Below are positions 1 through 11,574 of a DNA stretch of 64,000 nt, piece after piece. Numbering within the stretch: position 1 is the first letter of the stretch; every line of letters begins with the position of its first letter. Source of the stretch: Gonapodya prolifera JEL478 (lineage: Eukaryota; Monoblepharomycota; Monoblepharidomycetes; Monoblepharidales; Gonapodyaceae); assembly GCA_001574975.1 (NCBI GenBank), contig KQ965781.1:230439-294438 (forward strand), in the 5' to 3' direction. A program made the translations under genes and the position numbers. The notes under the pieces are model-generated. The model was given only the letters and a program-made list of their open reading frames with translations, had not been told where the DNA came from and ran no database searches.

Positions 1-42
1 TCCATCCACTCGAACCAACAACCGTTCCCATCACCATCGCCG

Positions 43-734
43 ATGCCCTCAGACGACGAAAAACGCCCGCTTCTTCAGCCAGACCCCTCCGCTGGTGGTC
101 CCGCTCCTGCTCCAGTGACAGCCGAAACAACCGGAGAAACGTCCCACTCAGAGAGCATCTACCCCGCAGTTCCCCCTTCCTACGACGCCATAGCGCCCGC
201 GCGCCCCACGCAGTCGAGCCAGAGGGGAGGACTCCCGGACCCACCTCCGGCCTACACCGCGACGTACGTCCACCCGACCCAACCTCCTCCGACGATCGTC
301 GTCGCGTCCACGGGAGTGCCCGTCGGGTACGATATCGTGTCGGGATATGTGTCGCTGGATGTTAACAGTGAGAGTTGCCTTGGTGGTAGCGGGTGGAACA
401 CCTTGGATTTGACATGTTGATGTTCGATTGTGATTGTGACAAAAGCCCCGGTCCGGATTTTCTGCCCGTATTGTCGGCAGTTCACTATCACGGAAATCGG
501 CTCTCGGCCGGGTACGACTGCGTGTGTGGGATCCGGTCTCATGTGGTGAGCTGTTTAAAATCCTCTCCTGCAACTCTCTTCAAGGCGCCATTGATTCATC
601 TTTCCCTTCCCTCCATCCCTCCCTCACGAAGCTGCTTCTGCTGGCCCCTATTCTGGATCCCGTTGGTCTTCTGCCAGGACCAAGTCCACCGCTGCACGAA
701 ATGCGAGAACGTTCTCGCCGTCATCCCCGCATAG
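43..734 (+). CDS. LITAF-domain (SIMPLE-like) membrane-associated protein
   Basis: Three exons fit cleanly: 43-367, 446-545 and 632-734, giving about 175 aa. The N-terminal ~110 residues are Pro-rich and disordered, with two PPxY-type motifs (PPSYDAI and PPPAYTA). The C-terminal part is a LITAF domain. A first zinc knuckle CPYC is followed by a hydrophobic insert (CFCWPLFWIPLVFC) and a second knuckle, HRCTKC, then a short tail. This order is diagnostic of the family. LITAF proteins sit on the cytosolic face of late endosomes and lysosomes, and their PPxY motifs recruit NEDD4-type ubiquitin ligases; that role is inferred from the family. Introns are phase 1 and phase 2 with GT-AG ends. The start is the first ATG of the open frame. 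The second intron falls between the knuckles, so an unspliced reading would miss the domain. Confidence 0.88.
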
Positions 735-2900
735 CCGAAGACGTTCCAGGGAGGACCTGTCGCCGTGCCGTTGGAGAGTTGGATAGAAAGCAGTGCGATC
801 ATTTTATGAGAGATACTTTTCAGTTTGCGTTCCTTGTACATCACCTTGAATATTCCATTGGTTTCCAGTTTTGCTATTACCTCTTTGGAGTCACTTCCTT
901 TCCTCAAACTCCGAAGAAAGGCGCACGGCGATGTATAAATGTGTACTCTCGGCTCCTGAGTACGTTATCATTAGGCTGCTTACCTGAACTGTCCGAAAAA
1001 GAAAGCATTGCCAAAGATTTGCCGGGAAGAAGCTGGACAAGTTCCGGACGAGTCGCTAGAGGATTCCGAACTCACCATCTTCATCTACGTACGAACTCAC
1101 TGTAGCATCAATGGTTTACTTCTACGACGAGGCGATCGCTCTCACGAATATTGGTCCGGGGACTTACTCGATCGTGCTCGATTCCAGCGTCTCACTGGCC
1201 GATAGTACTTCGCTCGAACGGCCTTGAAGAGAGCTCAAAGAAAAAAATTTTATCTCGTAGTTGAAGCGTTTCGGAATGCTCACAACAAGTCGATCCACGG
1301 TGGTCGTGTTCTCTCCTAAATCGGTGAATGATCGTGCTGAATTTTCGGGGTTGTTCCCTCCTCGGTAAAATCCAAAGTGCCTCTACTTTATAGGAAAGGC
1401 AATAGAGCTCGGTGCGTGCTTCCCTCCAGTATCGACTCCAAAGAATCGCGTCGACTGATAGTAACGGCCGGTCTTCAGAGCTCAGTCCTTCAACCCACAC
1501 ATTCCCGCTCTCGATCACGGCGCAATACCTCTCGCCATGCTTCGCCGATCAACTTTTATTCGTTACTGTGACTGTGACGCGCCGAGCGCGGAGGTTTACG
1601 CTTGTTAGAGCAACGGTCGAGCAAGATTCGGCAAAGGGAGGGGGGAGAGCATTGTGCGTGGATACAAATGGGTGTTATGGTGAGGAGCATCGATGTGTGC
1701 ACGGTGTGTTCACTCTGTTTCTCTAACGCTCCGCCAGGTCCACCAGAGGGAAACTCAACCGGAACTTCCCATGATTACGTCGTGCCAGAAGCGAACTCAC
1801 TTGCGATAACGCCAATGACTTCGGATCAGTAATTGTCACCATTCCTTCACTGCGTGTTGATTCCCAGTTCCTGCCGCCATCTGTCCCACCTCCAGAATCC
1901 CGTGTTGATTTCAATCATCTTCTACACCGTGCGGGAGTGTTCCCGGATACTCTCAAGGCCGCTCATGACTTTCGGAGGAAGCTCGTGGACCCAAACATTG
2001 AGGCTAGTGTTACACAGCTCGCAAAGAAGGCTGCTGGCGCATCAGCGATTGCGGTGCCGGAAGTGATGGGAATGCGATTCGGCGCATGGGTTGTAACTCG
2101 AGGTATTGCAATTTCCGTTTTGCGTTTCAAGTGAGAAAAGTCGGCCTCTAAGCGGACGATCGACCACACGACGTGCTTAGTGCCATGTACTTCGCAGGTA
2201 AGAAGCATCACATTGCTCTGGGCGATTGTTGAGTGAATGACTTATATCTATCCCAACAACTCTCAGACTTCCTGATCCCGGCAAATATCAATGTCCAACT
2301 CGCGTCCTTGGTTCCGGCGTGGAACTATTGTTGGGATTGGTCAGTTTGCCAATGTCCCAAATGGAAGCAACGGATGCCCCAATTGCGTCAAGAAAATTTA
2401 TTCAGGGTCACCCTCTCATTAACAATCAACTTCTTCAACCCCGTTCCTCCCAAGGCATTAATCGGTATTGTTTGCTTAGTAGAGTGAACTCAATCATCGG
2501 CCTCGAATGGGAAGGACAGACGAGAAGAATTGCACTGCTTACTCTGGGTGTGTTTGAGTCACGGATCCCACCGTCTTCTCTGTTTTCTTAAATTATTATT
2601 TTTGAGTTAAGGATCAGGAACGGCAAGTGGTGATCGGGGTTGCACGGCAGGGACTGTGATGGTTAATCCGTTGACCAACCATTGCAGTAGCTATCTCGCT
2701 GCCTCTATCTGTGTTATCCAGGTCGTCCTTTTATCAACTTTTGAGATGAAAGGTGCAGAGGTTCCTCGACCGAGGATACGACGATCGGCATCAAAGATAT
2801 TTAATGTTCAACTAGAAAGCCCTGGAAACAAAAACTGTCGCAATAACCGCAAAACCTGTATGCACCTTCTTTGTTAATCCTCTGCAGATAAAATAGCTTT
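735..2900. other. gene-poor stretch with unresolved coding-like fragments
   Basis: No complete gene was found. Two plus-strand stretches look coding. Around 1110-1230 an ATG-led frame reads MVYFYDEAIALTNIGPGTYS and stops soon after. Around 1806-2130 an open frame has ordinary protein composition (for example DFNHLLHRAGVFPDTLKA). They could not be joined by convincing splice sites and match no family I recognise. They may be exons of a lost or strongly diverged gene. The rest shows only short frames on both strands. Confidence 0.3.
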
Positions 2901-2949
2901 AGTACTCATATGTTGTCCGCAGCCAATTTGCAAACGTCTCGAAGACGTC

Positions 2950-3900
2950 AAGGGACGTATTTCACGCACGAATTGTGCACTTTGCATTTTGCAACGCTAC
3001 GTAGAAGTTTTGCGAACTCACAGGTGCCAAAATTTCATCGAGCAATCTTTTCTCTGTGTTCTCTGCTGGCCATGTTTAGAAAAGTTGATTTATCGCACGA
3101 CATACGCACTTGGGTCTAATTAATCAGAACCGTGCACCTACACACTGGATTCAATCATCGCAGTGACAATATAGACGACCTGCTTATACCTCCCGTCAGT
3201 GTGAAATGATGAAACCAAAAACATCAGCTCCGCTGGAAGCTGTGACGTGAAATATCCTCGACTCCAAAGCAAGTACAGTCAGTGATACGACGTCAACAAA
3301 ACTTTAATGGCATTAGATTCACTGACGGGTTTAGTCCATCGTGTGAGTTTTGTAGGACAGTTTTGTTTTCAGCGGGGTGGTTAAGAAACGGTCGGGGAAC
3401 ACTCTGTGTACATTAAAGAAAGGCAAGACACGGTGGCGTAGCCAGTCCAGTTTGATCGCACAAACAGCAAAAAGGATTTAGTGTCGTATTCCAGTAACTG
3501 CTTGGTATGGATGCTATAGATTGTGGTCTTGTGTTCAATTCTGCACGCATCAAGAAACTTTAGCCCGTGCAACTTACTCCTCCGGCGACTTGTTGAATGT
3601 TTATGACAAAATTACATGGCCGTGCAGGCCATTGTGTCGTGTCAACGGTAGCATCAGACCCCACACGTCAAGGACCCCACCACAATGCTGGGACATGACA
3701 CTGGAGATTGCGTCAGCCGCCATGTGCATGCACCAAAACGTATTTTAATCCAGGTGTTGCGGTCGCATTCTCTCGGATGATGTCAGTCGTGAAATGTCAT
3801 CTCTGCATGCCAGATTCAAAGCGGGAGTTTTCTTGCGCTTTGGTGAAAGAAGAGCCCGGTACTCTCGGGGTGCATTGGGTTCAGGTACGGTAGTTGAGCC
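2950..3900 (+). repeat. copy 1 of a diverged ~1 kb direct duplication
   Basis: This block is repeated in degenerate form at about 3970-4850, same orientation, offset 950-1025 bp. Matching landmarks, in the same order, include 'ttctctgct.gccat' near 3060 and 4050, a 'cctacacact' block with 'gattcaatca' or 'cattcaatca' near 3140 and 4130, 'gatgaaac' near 3208 and 4233, 'atggccgtgcag' near 3618 and 4566, and a 'gtgccaaaac'-like block. No long open frame is shared, so the unit is probably noncoding or fully decayed. The ends were set by eye. Confidence 0.6.
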
Positions 3901-3969
3901 AGAGTGGTACGAAAAGAGTTGTGCGGAAAAGTACATAAATGGTAGATGGCCGCAGGTGTGCACGTTGCA

Positions 3970-4850
3970 TCACGCAGCGCTAGGTGGAAGTGTTGCGAGC
4001 TTTAAGTGCCAACATACTTCAGTCATAGAATGTGTCTTTTCTGTTTTCTCTGCTCGCCATTTTCCGACAAGTGGATTTATCTCACGGCAAGTACTAGTGA
4101 CTTCAAAACTTGTGACTTCAAAACTGTGTCCCTACACACTGCATTCAATCACAAAAACTGCACACAACAGATCGACTCTTACGCAGCGAAGGAATATGTA
4201 GACAACCTGTTAGATATTCCGCGTCAGTTGGAATGATGAAACGTCAACCAATCGGTAGTCATCGCCTCAATCAGGTTATGTACTGCGACAGCAGTCATAT
4301 CCATGACTTCATAGGGAGTACGGACAGCGATATGACGTTTTATCGGGCTCATGTACTGCCTTGTTTGTGCGCTGTGAGATCTACAGTGTTGTTTACGGGT
4401 TGAAGAAACCAGAGACCATCAAGGTTGCAATTTCTGTGCAGGAAAAACTCAGGCAGGTCAGTGTAGTCAGTGCGGTTTGATTATGCAGACAGTAAAATGC
4501 ATTAAGTCTCGTATTCATCACTATCAGAAATTTGGTCATCGCTGTGCTCCGTAGCAAAAAAAAAAATGGCCGTGCAGTCCATGGCGATGTGTGCAACGGT
4601 GTAAGTGAGACTTTTAAAATTTCCTCACATATCAGATAATGTTGGGACATGCCTTTAGAGATCATGTGATCCGTTGTTTACATGTGCCAAAACATAAATT
4701 CGTGATCCTTGCGGTCGTTCTTCTTGACTGACGTCAGACGTGTCTGGCATGTTACGCCGAATTCAATTAGGCGGGTTGAGCAAGGAGGTTTCTTGGCACT
4801 CATCGATAGACGGTAACAGTCTATTGCAAATGCATCTTTTAGGGTCTAGT
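3970..4850 (+). repeat. copy 2 of a diverged ~1 kb direct duplication
   Basis: This is the second copy of the block described at about 2950-3900. Landmarks occur in the same order and orientation, with many substitutions and small indels. An 11-nt A run near 4556 lies just before the shared 'atggccgtgcag' block. No terminal inverted repeats or target-site duplications were seen, so I cannot say whether the unit is a transposon. Confidence 0.6.
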
Positions 4851-6314
4851 TAATTAATATTGCTTCGGTCTTCGATCCTTTTACACGCCCAGTTCGACTA
4901 ACAATGGACGTATACTGCAGTGGATATTTATGCCCTACCACGCATCTCCTCCTCCTTCGTTTTCGCTTATCTATATCTTCGAGTCGCCGTACCCGCTAGT
5001 GGTGTGGAAGGCATTTGTTCAGCCATGTTCGATGGAAAATGTCTTCGACGACCCAAAAAACGCGCCTGTTCTATCTCGTTCACAATTTTCCCTCGGAACT
5101 TTTGTCCCTGTCCCAACGCATCCATTTCTTGAAGCCACGTTCGGCGGGATTGAATCTCGTCCAGAACTACATCAAAACGAGGTCAATGAGCCGGTGACAC
5201 GAAACGCTACACAGCCCCCTTGCTTACTCATGTCGAACTTGTCCAGAGGTCGACCGCTCTCGGGTCCGCCCATTCCCTCGCGTTCCAACTGTCTCCCGTC
5301 GCACTTTCGAACTCTGGATCGCCGGCACTCTGCTCCCTCCTCTGCATTCCATAAGTCCGCGAGGGATCTGGGGGTAGCATTCGAATGTGTGGCCTTGTCG
5401 GTTCTACAGTACTGGCTCAGCTGCTCTGGTGAAATACTTCCATATGTACTTGAATCTCTCTCCGATCCTTTCATGAACTGACCGATGGGATCCAGATGTT
5501 GTTCGCGTTTTCGAGAAGTTGACGCCAGAGGCTATGATACCGTCATGCGATATTGCAGGAGCACTTTATCCGATGAGGATTGTCCTGTATTTCAAATTTC
5601 GCTGAAGGGTGCACAAAACTCCCCAAAAGCATTGAAAATTCAAGTGATCACCTTTCGATTGCCCCGATGGTCTATACCGCTCTCTCTCGAAAGCCTTCCC
5701 CCCATCGTGCTCTAAAATCTGATCCAGCTCACGTATGGAAGGTTTTGGAACCAGTGGAACCGTGAGCGTCCCCGAGTATTGTACTGCGCTTCCAGAACCG
5801 AACGGATTTGAAGACCGATGCGCGGGGCGAGAGTTTGATGCACTTCAGAGTGAAGAAGGAAGATGTCCCGTTTCTGCGAATGGAATTTCGATCGGTTTGA
5901 ACAGGCCAGGTGCGCATTGGACACGAAATTTTGAAAATTTCAACCGTTAATAGCACTGTCCAGCATTCTCTGCTGAAGGTGCGTCAGTCTAGCTCTCCTC
6001 ATCATTTCTTCGCATAAGAGATTGTAATTGAATCAGCTCTCTGTTGCTTCCAACGTCTCGCTTCGGTAAGAACACGTGATGGACTCGCATCGAAGGAGGT
6101 CGACATCAGCGAGTCGCGGCGCCTTCCCATCGAGAAATTGTGGTCCGTGGAACGTCCTGCTGTTCGATGTGTGCTTGCCCGCGTTAGATTGCGATTGATG
6201 AAGCATTCCGGCAAATTCCCCGCTCTGCCTGGATTTGCTGAGGCGACGAATATAATGTACGACACTTTGACAAAACATAGTAGTCACCAATCCCAGAAAG
6301 GCAAATCCAGCAAG
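4850..6314. other. stretch without a supportable gene
   Basis: A 183-codon plus-strand frame at 4930-5481 and shorter frames up to 5950 are open, but they have biased low-information composition, no recognisable domain and no clear splice partners. I do not call them genes. The last ~300 bp may be the 5' region of the coiled-coil gene that follows. Confidence 0.3.
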
Positions 6315-7209
6315 ATGCTCTCCGTCGACACCAACGCCATCTCAGCGCTCAGCTCGTTCGTCCCCGTCGGTCACGGCGATGTTCACCTTTTTGACGATTG
6401 GGATTCCCCGAACGACGACCTGGCCGAACCCACCGCCGAACACGAACACAGGGAAGCTTTGGACGACGATGTACTCGCTAGCTCGAACGGGTGGTTCACT
6501 GACCGGCGAAAAGCGAGATCCCCGCCATCGACACCGAAGGCATCGAAAATCCCTGTTCACCACACCAGACGTCAATCGTTTCCCTCGGCGACCTTTGTGG
6601 GACCGATGAACTTCATTTTCATCCGCGAACAGTTAAGCTTGGAGCGCGATGCGGTGGACTTCGGGGACCATGTGCCCAATGTAGTTGCAAAACCGTACGT
6701 GTAACTATTTCACCGCTCTCTTCGAAACGTCTCGACGAAAGGCACTCCTCGTCTTTCCGATAGTCAAAGACAGGCTCGACGGGCTCATACAGTTACCAGT
6801 CCGCAAGAGCTTCACAGCTTGGAACAAGGAGAGCGACTTGTACGGAGTGCTGAACGCCGGAAGATTCACTTCGAAGAGACACGTGAAAGAATGTTCCAGG
6901 TCACGGACGAGAAGTTGGTGTTCTTTTATGATTGCTTACTCTCTTCCATTGTGGGTAAAGTCATTCTCGTGTTTTAGGGTCGCGCAAGTTCGAGCCCACC
7001 ACGAACAGCAGGAACTCGAGAGGTCCCAGCGACAAGCCAATAGCAAGAACGCTCAACTTCGTCGAGAGAAGGACGCCCAAGAGAGGAGGAGGGAATTCCT
7101 CGAGGGTCTGAAGAACATCGCCAAGAAAGCAGCAAATCACGGTCGAAGCTCTTCAGCGGCGGGAGTGCACGTTGGATTTCTTCGTAAAACAACTACGCGT
7201 AATGCGTGA
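6315..7209 (+). CDS. hypothetical protein with a charged C-terminal coiled coil
   Basis: Likely start ATG at 6315. Exon 1 (6315-6694) encodes an acidic and Ser/Pro-rich segment with VHLFDDWDSPNDD near the N-terminus. A plausible intron (6695-6799) leads to a strongly helical, charged exon, 6800-6899 (reads PQELHSLEQGERLVRSAERR). The final exon begins near 6978 and reads VAQVRAHHEQQELERSQRQA, then a basic tail, with a stop at 7209. The phase of the last intron does not resolve to a perfect GT-AG junction in my reading, so the second junction is approximate or carries a lesion. I do not recognise the family; a structural or scaffold role would be a guess. An upstream in-frame ATG at 6138 is possible but less fungal-like in context. 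Confidence 0.5.
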
Positions 7210-7319
7210 GACTGGGGTTCGGTGAAAGGTGAGCAGAATGTCTGCCCGAACGTCGTAGTACTTGGAATTGCTGTACCAAACGAAGTGTTCCTGATCCAAG
7301 TTTGCAGGTCCAGCTTACA

Positions 7320-7500
7320 CTACGCTTCACACTGGACATTTTTATGGGCAATAGCAGGACTGAGCGCGCGAGGCAATCTTCTTTTATGCATCAACACTCT
7401 GGCATTGTCGAACGCCACCAGGTCTCCAACTTGAGCGGCACACTTCCCAATCCTTGACAGTCCCCACATTTCTTTTCTTTTGAAAGATATTGCGACCAAA
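7320..7500 (-). pseudogene. possible fragment of a TauD/BBOX-type dioxygenase C-terminus
   Basis: On the minus strand an open frame contains VGDLVAFDNARVL followed by a His. This resembles the C-terminal 'GDLVxFDNxRVLHGR' signature of gamma-butyrobetaine or trimethyllysine hydroxylases, which binds iron and 2-oxoglutarate. The usual HGR is replaced by a reading MHKR, and the frame stops about 20 codons later. No upstream dioxygenase exons were found on this strand, and the 5' region of the kinase gene lies where they should be. This is best seen as an isolated relic, or a chance match. Confidence 0.3.
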
Positions 7501-8015
7501 CCGTTTGACTTTCTTGTACTATATTTGCAGCAATTCGGGACTATCACGCCTTTATACGTTGCATAATCTAATAAGTCACCCAAATTCAATTCTCGTGGGT
7601 TGCAAAAAGCATGTCGTGGCAGTGGGAGGGGTAAAATTTGCGAATTTGTCGGCAAACTGTGGGAGGTTCCCGTCTCAAAGCGGGAGCTCCTGTTCTGGAG
7701 CGAAACTTCCCCCTCTCAATTCGAATTCCGGATTGAAGCAGCCCGTGAGTACACTCGAGCAAATACAGTAGAGGCCCGAATCCTCTGCATTCCGATTCCT
7801 GCGAACCTGCAAATGTTGCCGAGATTCATACATCCTCGGTGCCTGTCGATTTCAGGGTCCCACGAACAGAACACCACCACCCGATTCTCTCGCTGTGTCT
7901 TCGAATTCCAAGGTCCCGCGACTCTCAGATTGATTATAGTGGCTTCAACAGCGAGAGCGGTCGTTCGGAATTCGACACAACACCGGACATTTTCTCCGTC
8001 GATTGCTCCCATTCA
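7501..8015. other. 5' region of the kinase gene, no other gene seen
   Basis: Several overlapping short frames are open on both strands, but none has a domain or a convincing ATG. The kinase reading frame extends upstream without a stop to about 7839, but has no ATG before 8016. This makes the stretch most likely promoter and 5' leader. Confidence 0.3.
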
Positions 8016-10375
8016 ATGTCCTTCAAAACTCCAAACACGCTGACGAGAGTACCCTCCACACCTTCGTATCCAAAGCTGCGCTCCCACGGCGACACCCATC
8101 ATGTCGAATCCTCCGTTCCAGTTATCGTCCTGGACGTTTCGAAATCCACCGGCTCGCGGCCCAGCCCTCCCTCCTCGGTCCGAACAGCAGCAACTTCCAT
8201 CGGGGCCACATCCGTGTCTTGGGGGGGCAGTGAACTCACCGTGGTGGCTTCCAGCCAGGGCGGCTCCATTTCCAATCACACAAAGACGGTGTCATCCCGA
8301 CCGTCGGAACGGTACAGTGCGAGCATCAGCAACGATAAGGATGTTTTCAAGCAGAGGAAGCTCAAACTCCCCGCGGCGGAAGCTGCCCGTGCCAGTGCGA
8401 CTTCGACGATTGTGTCCACATCGAGTCCGAAGAAGAGGAAGCTTGATGAAGGCAACGAAGTAGCTGATGCAACCAGTCCGCGCCAACCAGTTTTGTCTGC
8501 ATCTACGAGAGATCCCCGCTCTCCACCTACATCCCCCAAATCATCGCATCATACAACCCCGCAACCTACCCGGAAGAAGACGAAACGCCACGCCTTCACA
8601 CCCCCGAGCCCCCCCGCCGCCAAACCCACTACCGCCGCCAAATCCACCCCGAGCTCCACCTCTCCACCCGTCGACCCCAAGTCCATCCTCGTCGTCAGCC
8701 CTTCGATCCTCGCCTCGACCCCTTCACCGACCTCATCAGCCGATAGGAACCACCGCAAGGCACTCAAATGCCTCGTTGGAATACTCTCCGCTAACCCGCC
8801 GTCGCCCCTGTTCCAGAAATACGAGCTCGGCGAGCTCCTCGGGTACGGATCCAACGGATGCGTCCTCGCCGGCACCGAGCGCGGGTCGGAGCGCCGCGTC
8901 GCCGTGAAGCTGATCTACCAACCGTCATCGACCGTATCTGGCTGCGACGGAGGTCAAGAGGAGGTCCGCGTCATGGAGGCGCTTCGTCGAGTGCATGGAG
9001 CTGGTGGGGGCAGCCGAAGCCGGAGTCACCAAGGTGCCGCGCCCGCTCACCACCCGAATCTAGTGTACCTCCATGAAACCTGGCTCGAATCGTCTGCGCG
9101 TGTCGTTGTCATGGAGTATGTGCAAACTGGCAACTGGGTCGCTGGAGGGAGCCCCTCGACTGGTCGCAAAGACATTTACGAGTTTAGGGTTCCTCTCGTG
9201 GAGTCTTCGGGCGCTGAGGAGCCCATAGATGTTGACGCGGAACCAGGGACGGCTGCGTCCACGAACCGTCGTGACATGGTGGCACTCCGCCTCTCATCGG
9301 CGAGTTGCAACACGGGAACTATGTTTGATCTCGTAGAGCAACGATTTTCCTCGGTACCGTCGCCTACGCCTGCTCCTGCTCCTGAGGCGCAAAATGGGAG
9401 CTCGGTGTCTGGAAAGAAGAAGTCGTCCACCACGAGATCAAGTGCACCGCCAGTTCCACCACCACCCATACTAGAGCATGAAATTGGAGTCCTTTTCTCG
9501 CAAGCAGTCGGAGCCGTGAGGGAGATGCATGGGAGAGGTGTCGCGCATGGAGACCTCAAGGTGCGTATTACTTTGTCTTTACCGTGCCGAACCGGTGTAC
9601 TCGGGTTGATTCAAAACCATCTTCGCGATTGTAGGAGGAAAACTTTCTCGTGACGTCTGATCTTCGCTTGAAGCTTGCCGATTTCGGCCACTCGCATTTT
9701 GTGTACACTTCGGCTGGCGCTAAAGATGCCGGAGAACCCAAGTCGTCTTACGAGGTCTATGGTACTCTCGAGCTGGCAGCTCCAGGTTGGTGTTTCGTTC
9801 CGTAGCTGGACTCGCACTACTTGTCTATGAACTCACCTACACCTCGACCCTTTCCTCGTTGTGCTCCGACAGAAATGCACACCGCAGTACTGTACAGACT
9901 CGGTATCCGTGAACTCGACGCTGCAGAAACCGCGGATCGATCGAAAGCCTTCCCCAGGCACACTGGGCTTCCTCAAGATGTTTGGGCCCTGGGGCTCGTC
10001 CTGTACACAATGTGGCATGGCGAGTTACCGGAGGAGCATCAGGAGTGGATGAAAGGAAAGTCGGAAATAGGCAAGGCTACGAGGGGCAGAAATGCCAAGG
10101 GGAAGTGGTACGGTTGTGATATTGGGAAACACGTTCCGACGGGTGAGTCTGCAAAACCACCACACGAGTCGTGGAGCGTACTCAGTAATTTTTTTTTCTC
10201 CCCCCCTTCCAACTTAGAATGTCGTGACCTTCTCAGGAGAATGCTCCAGATGGATCCAAACGAACGTATCACGATTGAAGAAGTCGCTGCACATCCGTGG
10301 ACGAAAAAATGGAGTGATTGGAACCAACGCAGGATGGCCTCTGGTCTCGCTACTCCTCATCACGTGGGGAGCTGA
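8016..10375 (+). CDS. Ser/Thr protein kinase with long disordered N-terminus
   Basis: Four exons: 8016-9560, 9635-9785, 9927-10141 and 10218-10375, all GT-AG. The first ~265 residues are Ser/Thr/Pro-rich with basic nuclear-localisation-like clusters (SPKKRKL, RKKTKRH). The kinase domain follows. The glycine loop is LGYGSNGCVLAG, with VAVKLI as the ATP lysine. The hinge reads VVVMEYVQTGN, and a long low-complexity insert (~100 aa) sits between the hinge and helix E. The catalytic loop is HGDLKEENFL, the Mg motif is LADFGHSH, and the APE-like end is LAAPE. The C-lobe has DVWALGLVLYTMWHGELP and the DPNERITIEEVAAHPW terminus. The catalytic loop has HGD rather than HRD, so this is a non-RD kinase. 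The catalytic Asp and Lys are kept, so activity is likely. Subfamily and substrate are unknown. Confidence 0.88.
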
Positions 10376-10729
10376 AGCACCGAAGCGCATACTATGTTTT
10401 TGGACACGTACATAGTTGGTCATTGTTTTTGAGAATCGAGTGTGATCTGGATGGTGGAAAACTGATGTGGACCATCGAAAACGAGGTTGGCTGGCATCTC
10501 AGAAAGGGGAGATTGAACGTGGGGCGGTTGACATTCTTTCCGATGTTTCGATTATACCGACCTTCAATACCCTTTTAACCGTTTAATTGTGGTGATATAT
10601 TGTACCTATACTGACTTTTGGAAGACTTGAAATTGGCCGGCTTGTTCGCTGGAAGACGATGCTACAGGTGGATAAATTGGTCGCCCGTTTGGTTCTGTCG
10701 TCGCTTCCAACAAAAATTCCACGACAATC
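10376..10729. other. intergenic region
   Basis: Sits between the kinase stop and the next ATG. Only short frames are present; no RNA gene or repeat seen. It probably holds the kinase 3' end and the promoter of the following gene. Confidence 0.4.
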
Positions 10730-11416
10730 ATGACCGAACCCAACAACGAATCCTTTGTTCCCACCAGCGACGTCGAAGACTCCGATGTCGCAATGACATC
10801 TAGCGAAAGCCCCGATTCATCGGACTTCTCGTTCCCGGTATATCAGAACCCCCTGGCAGCTGCAGCTCGTGAATCATCGGCTGTAATCGCGCGGATTGCA
10901 GCCTCTACTTCACTCATGCCGGTCGTTACGTCATCGGTACGACGGTCGCTCATGGCTGATATCAGACGCGCCGAGGAGGCTAGGGGGTCAGAGGATTCCG
11001 ATGATGAAACTTGGCTGGAGAAGGAGAAGGACGATGCCGCAAAGCCCAAGAGCGCGTTCCAGGAAGCGGAGGAGAGTCTGTTACGTGAGGGGAGGCTAAA
11101 GGGGATGGCGCCAAGGAGTAGAGAGTGGGTGGACGCTGTACGACAGGAGCTGTTGGCACGACAAACGGCGCGTAGTGAGGCCAAGCCAGCGGTAGATAAT
11201 GGTGGGGATGCGGTGAGTGGGCGGAAGCGAGGCGTCGACGGGAGTGTGAAGTTGGACTTGGACTCTTCTGGAAATGGAAGCTCGTCAGCTCCCGTTCCTG
11301 AGGGCAACGGTCAGGGTGCCGGGCGCAGAGCAGAGGGTCTGAATGAGCTCTCCAACGTTGCGAGCGACGTTGACATTGCAGAGCTTCTCCTAGGCTTGCA
11401 AAGGACGAACCAGTGA
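10730..11416 (+). CDS. hypothetical acidic protein, intronless, 228 aa
   Basis: A single uninterrupted frame from ATG to TGA. The N-terminus is acidic and Ser-rich (TSDVEDSDVAMTSSESPDSS). The middle is predicted helical and Ala/Arg/Glu-rich (for example MADIRRAEEARGSEDSDDET, then WLEKEKDD). The C-terminus has Gly/Ser linkers and ends in a short hydrophobic helix (VDIAELLLGLQ). No signal peptide or membrane segment. I do not recognise the family. Composition suggests a nuclear, partly disordered protein. A minus-strand frame of 154 codons over the same bases is a shadow. Confidence 0.6.
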   Translation: MTEPNNESFVPTSDVEDSDVAMTSSESPDSSDFSFPVYQNPLAAAARESSAVIARIAASTSLMPVVTSSVRRSLMADIRRAEEARGSEDSDDETWLEKEKDDAAKPKSAFQEAEESLLREGRLKGMAPRSREWVDAVRQELLARQTARSEAKPAVDNGGDAVSGRKRGVDGSVKLDLDSSGNGSSSAPVPEGNGQGAGRRAEGLNELSNVASDVDIAELLLGLQRTNQ

Positions 11417-11574
11417 AGTGCTCTCTACACATAAAATTAACTGCACTACAACTGATTACAACATGCGAATGCTTTAGTTTCTAAATAATGCAACCATTTT
11501 GAACAAAGAATACTTCTTCCACTGTCGCCGAAGGTACTGCTCCTGCTCCGTCTGCTAGGTTCCTCTCCTCGCAC

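Noticed and set aside
4930-5481. 183-codon plus-strand open frame
   Set aside because: Pro/Ser-biased, no domain, no splice partners, and overlapped by open frames on the other strand.
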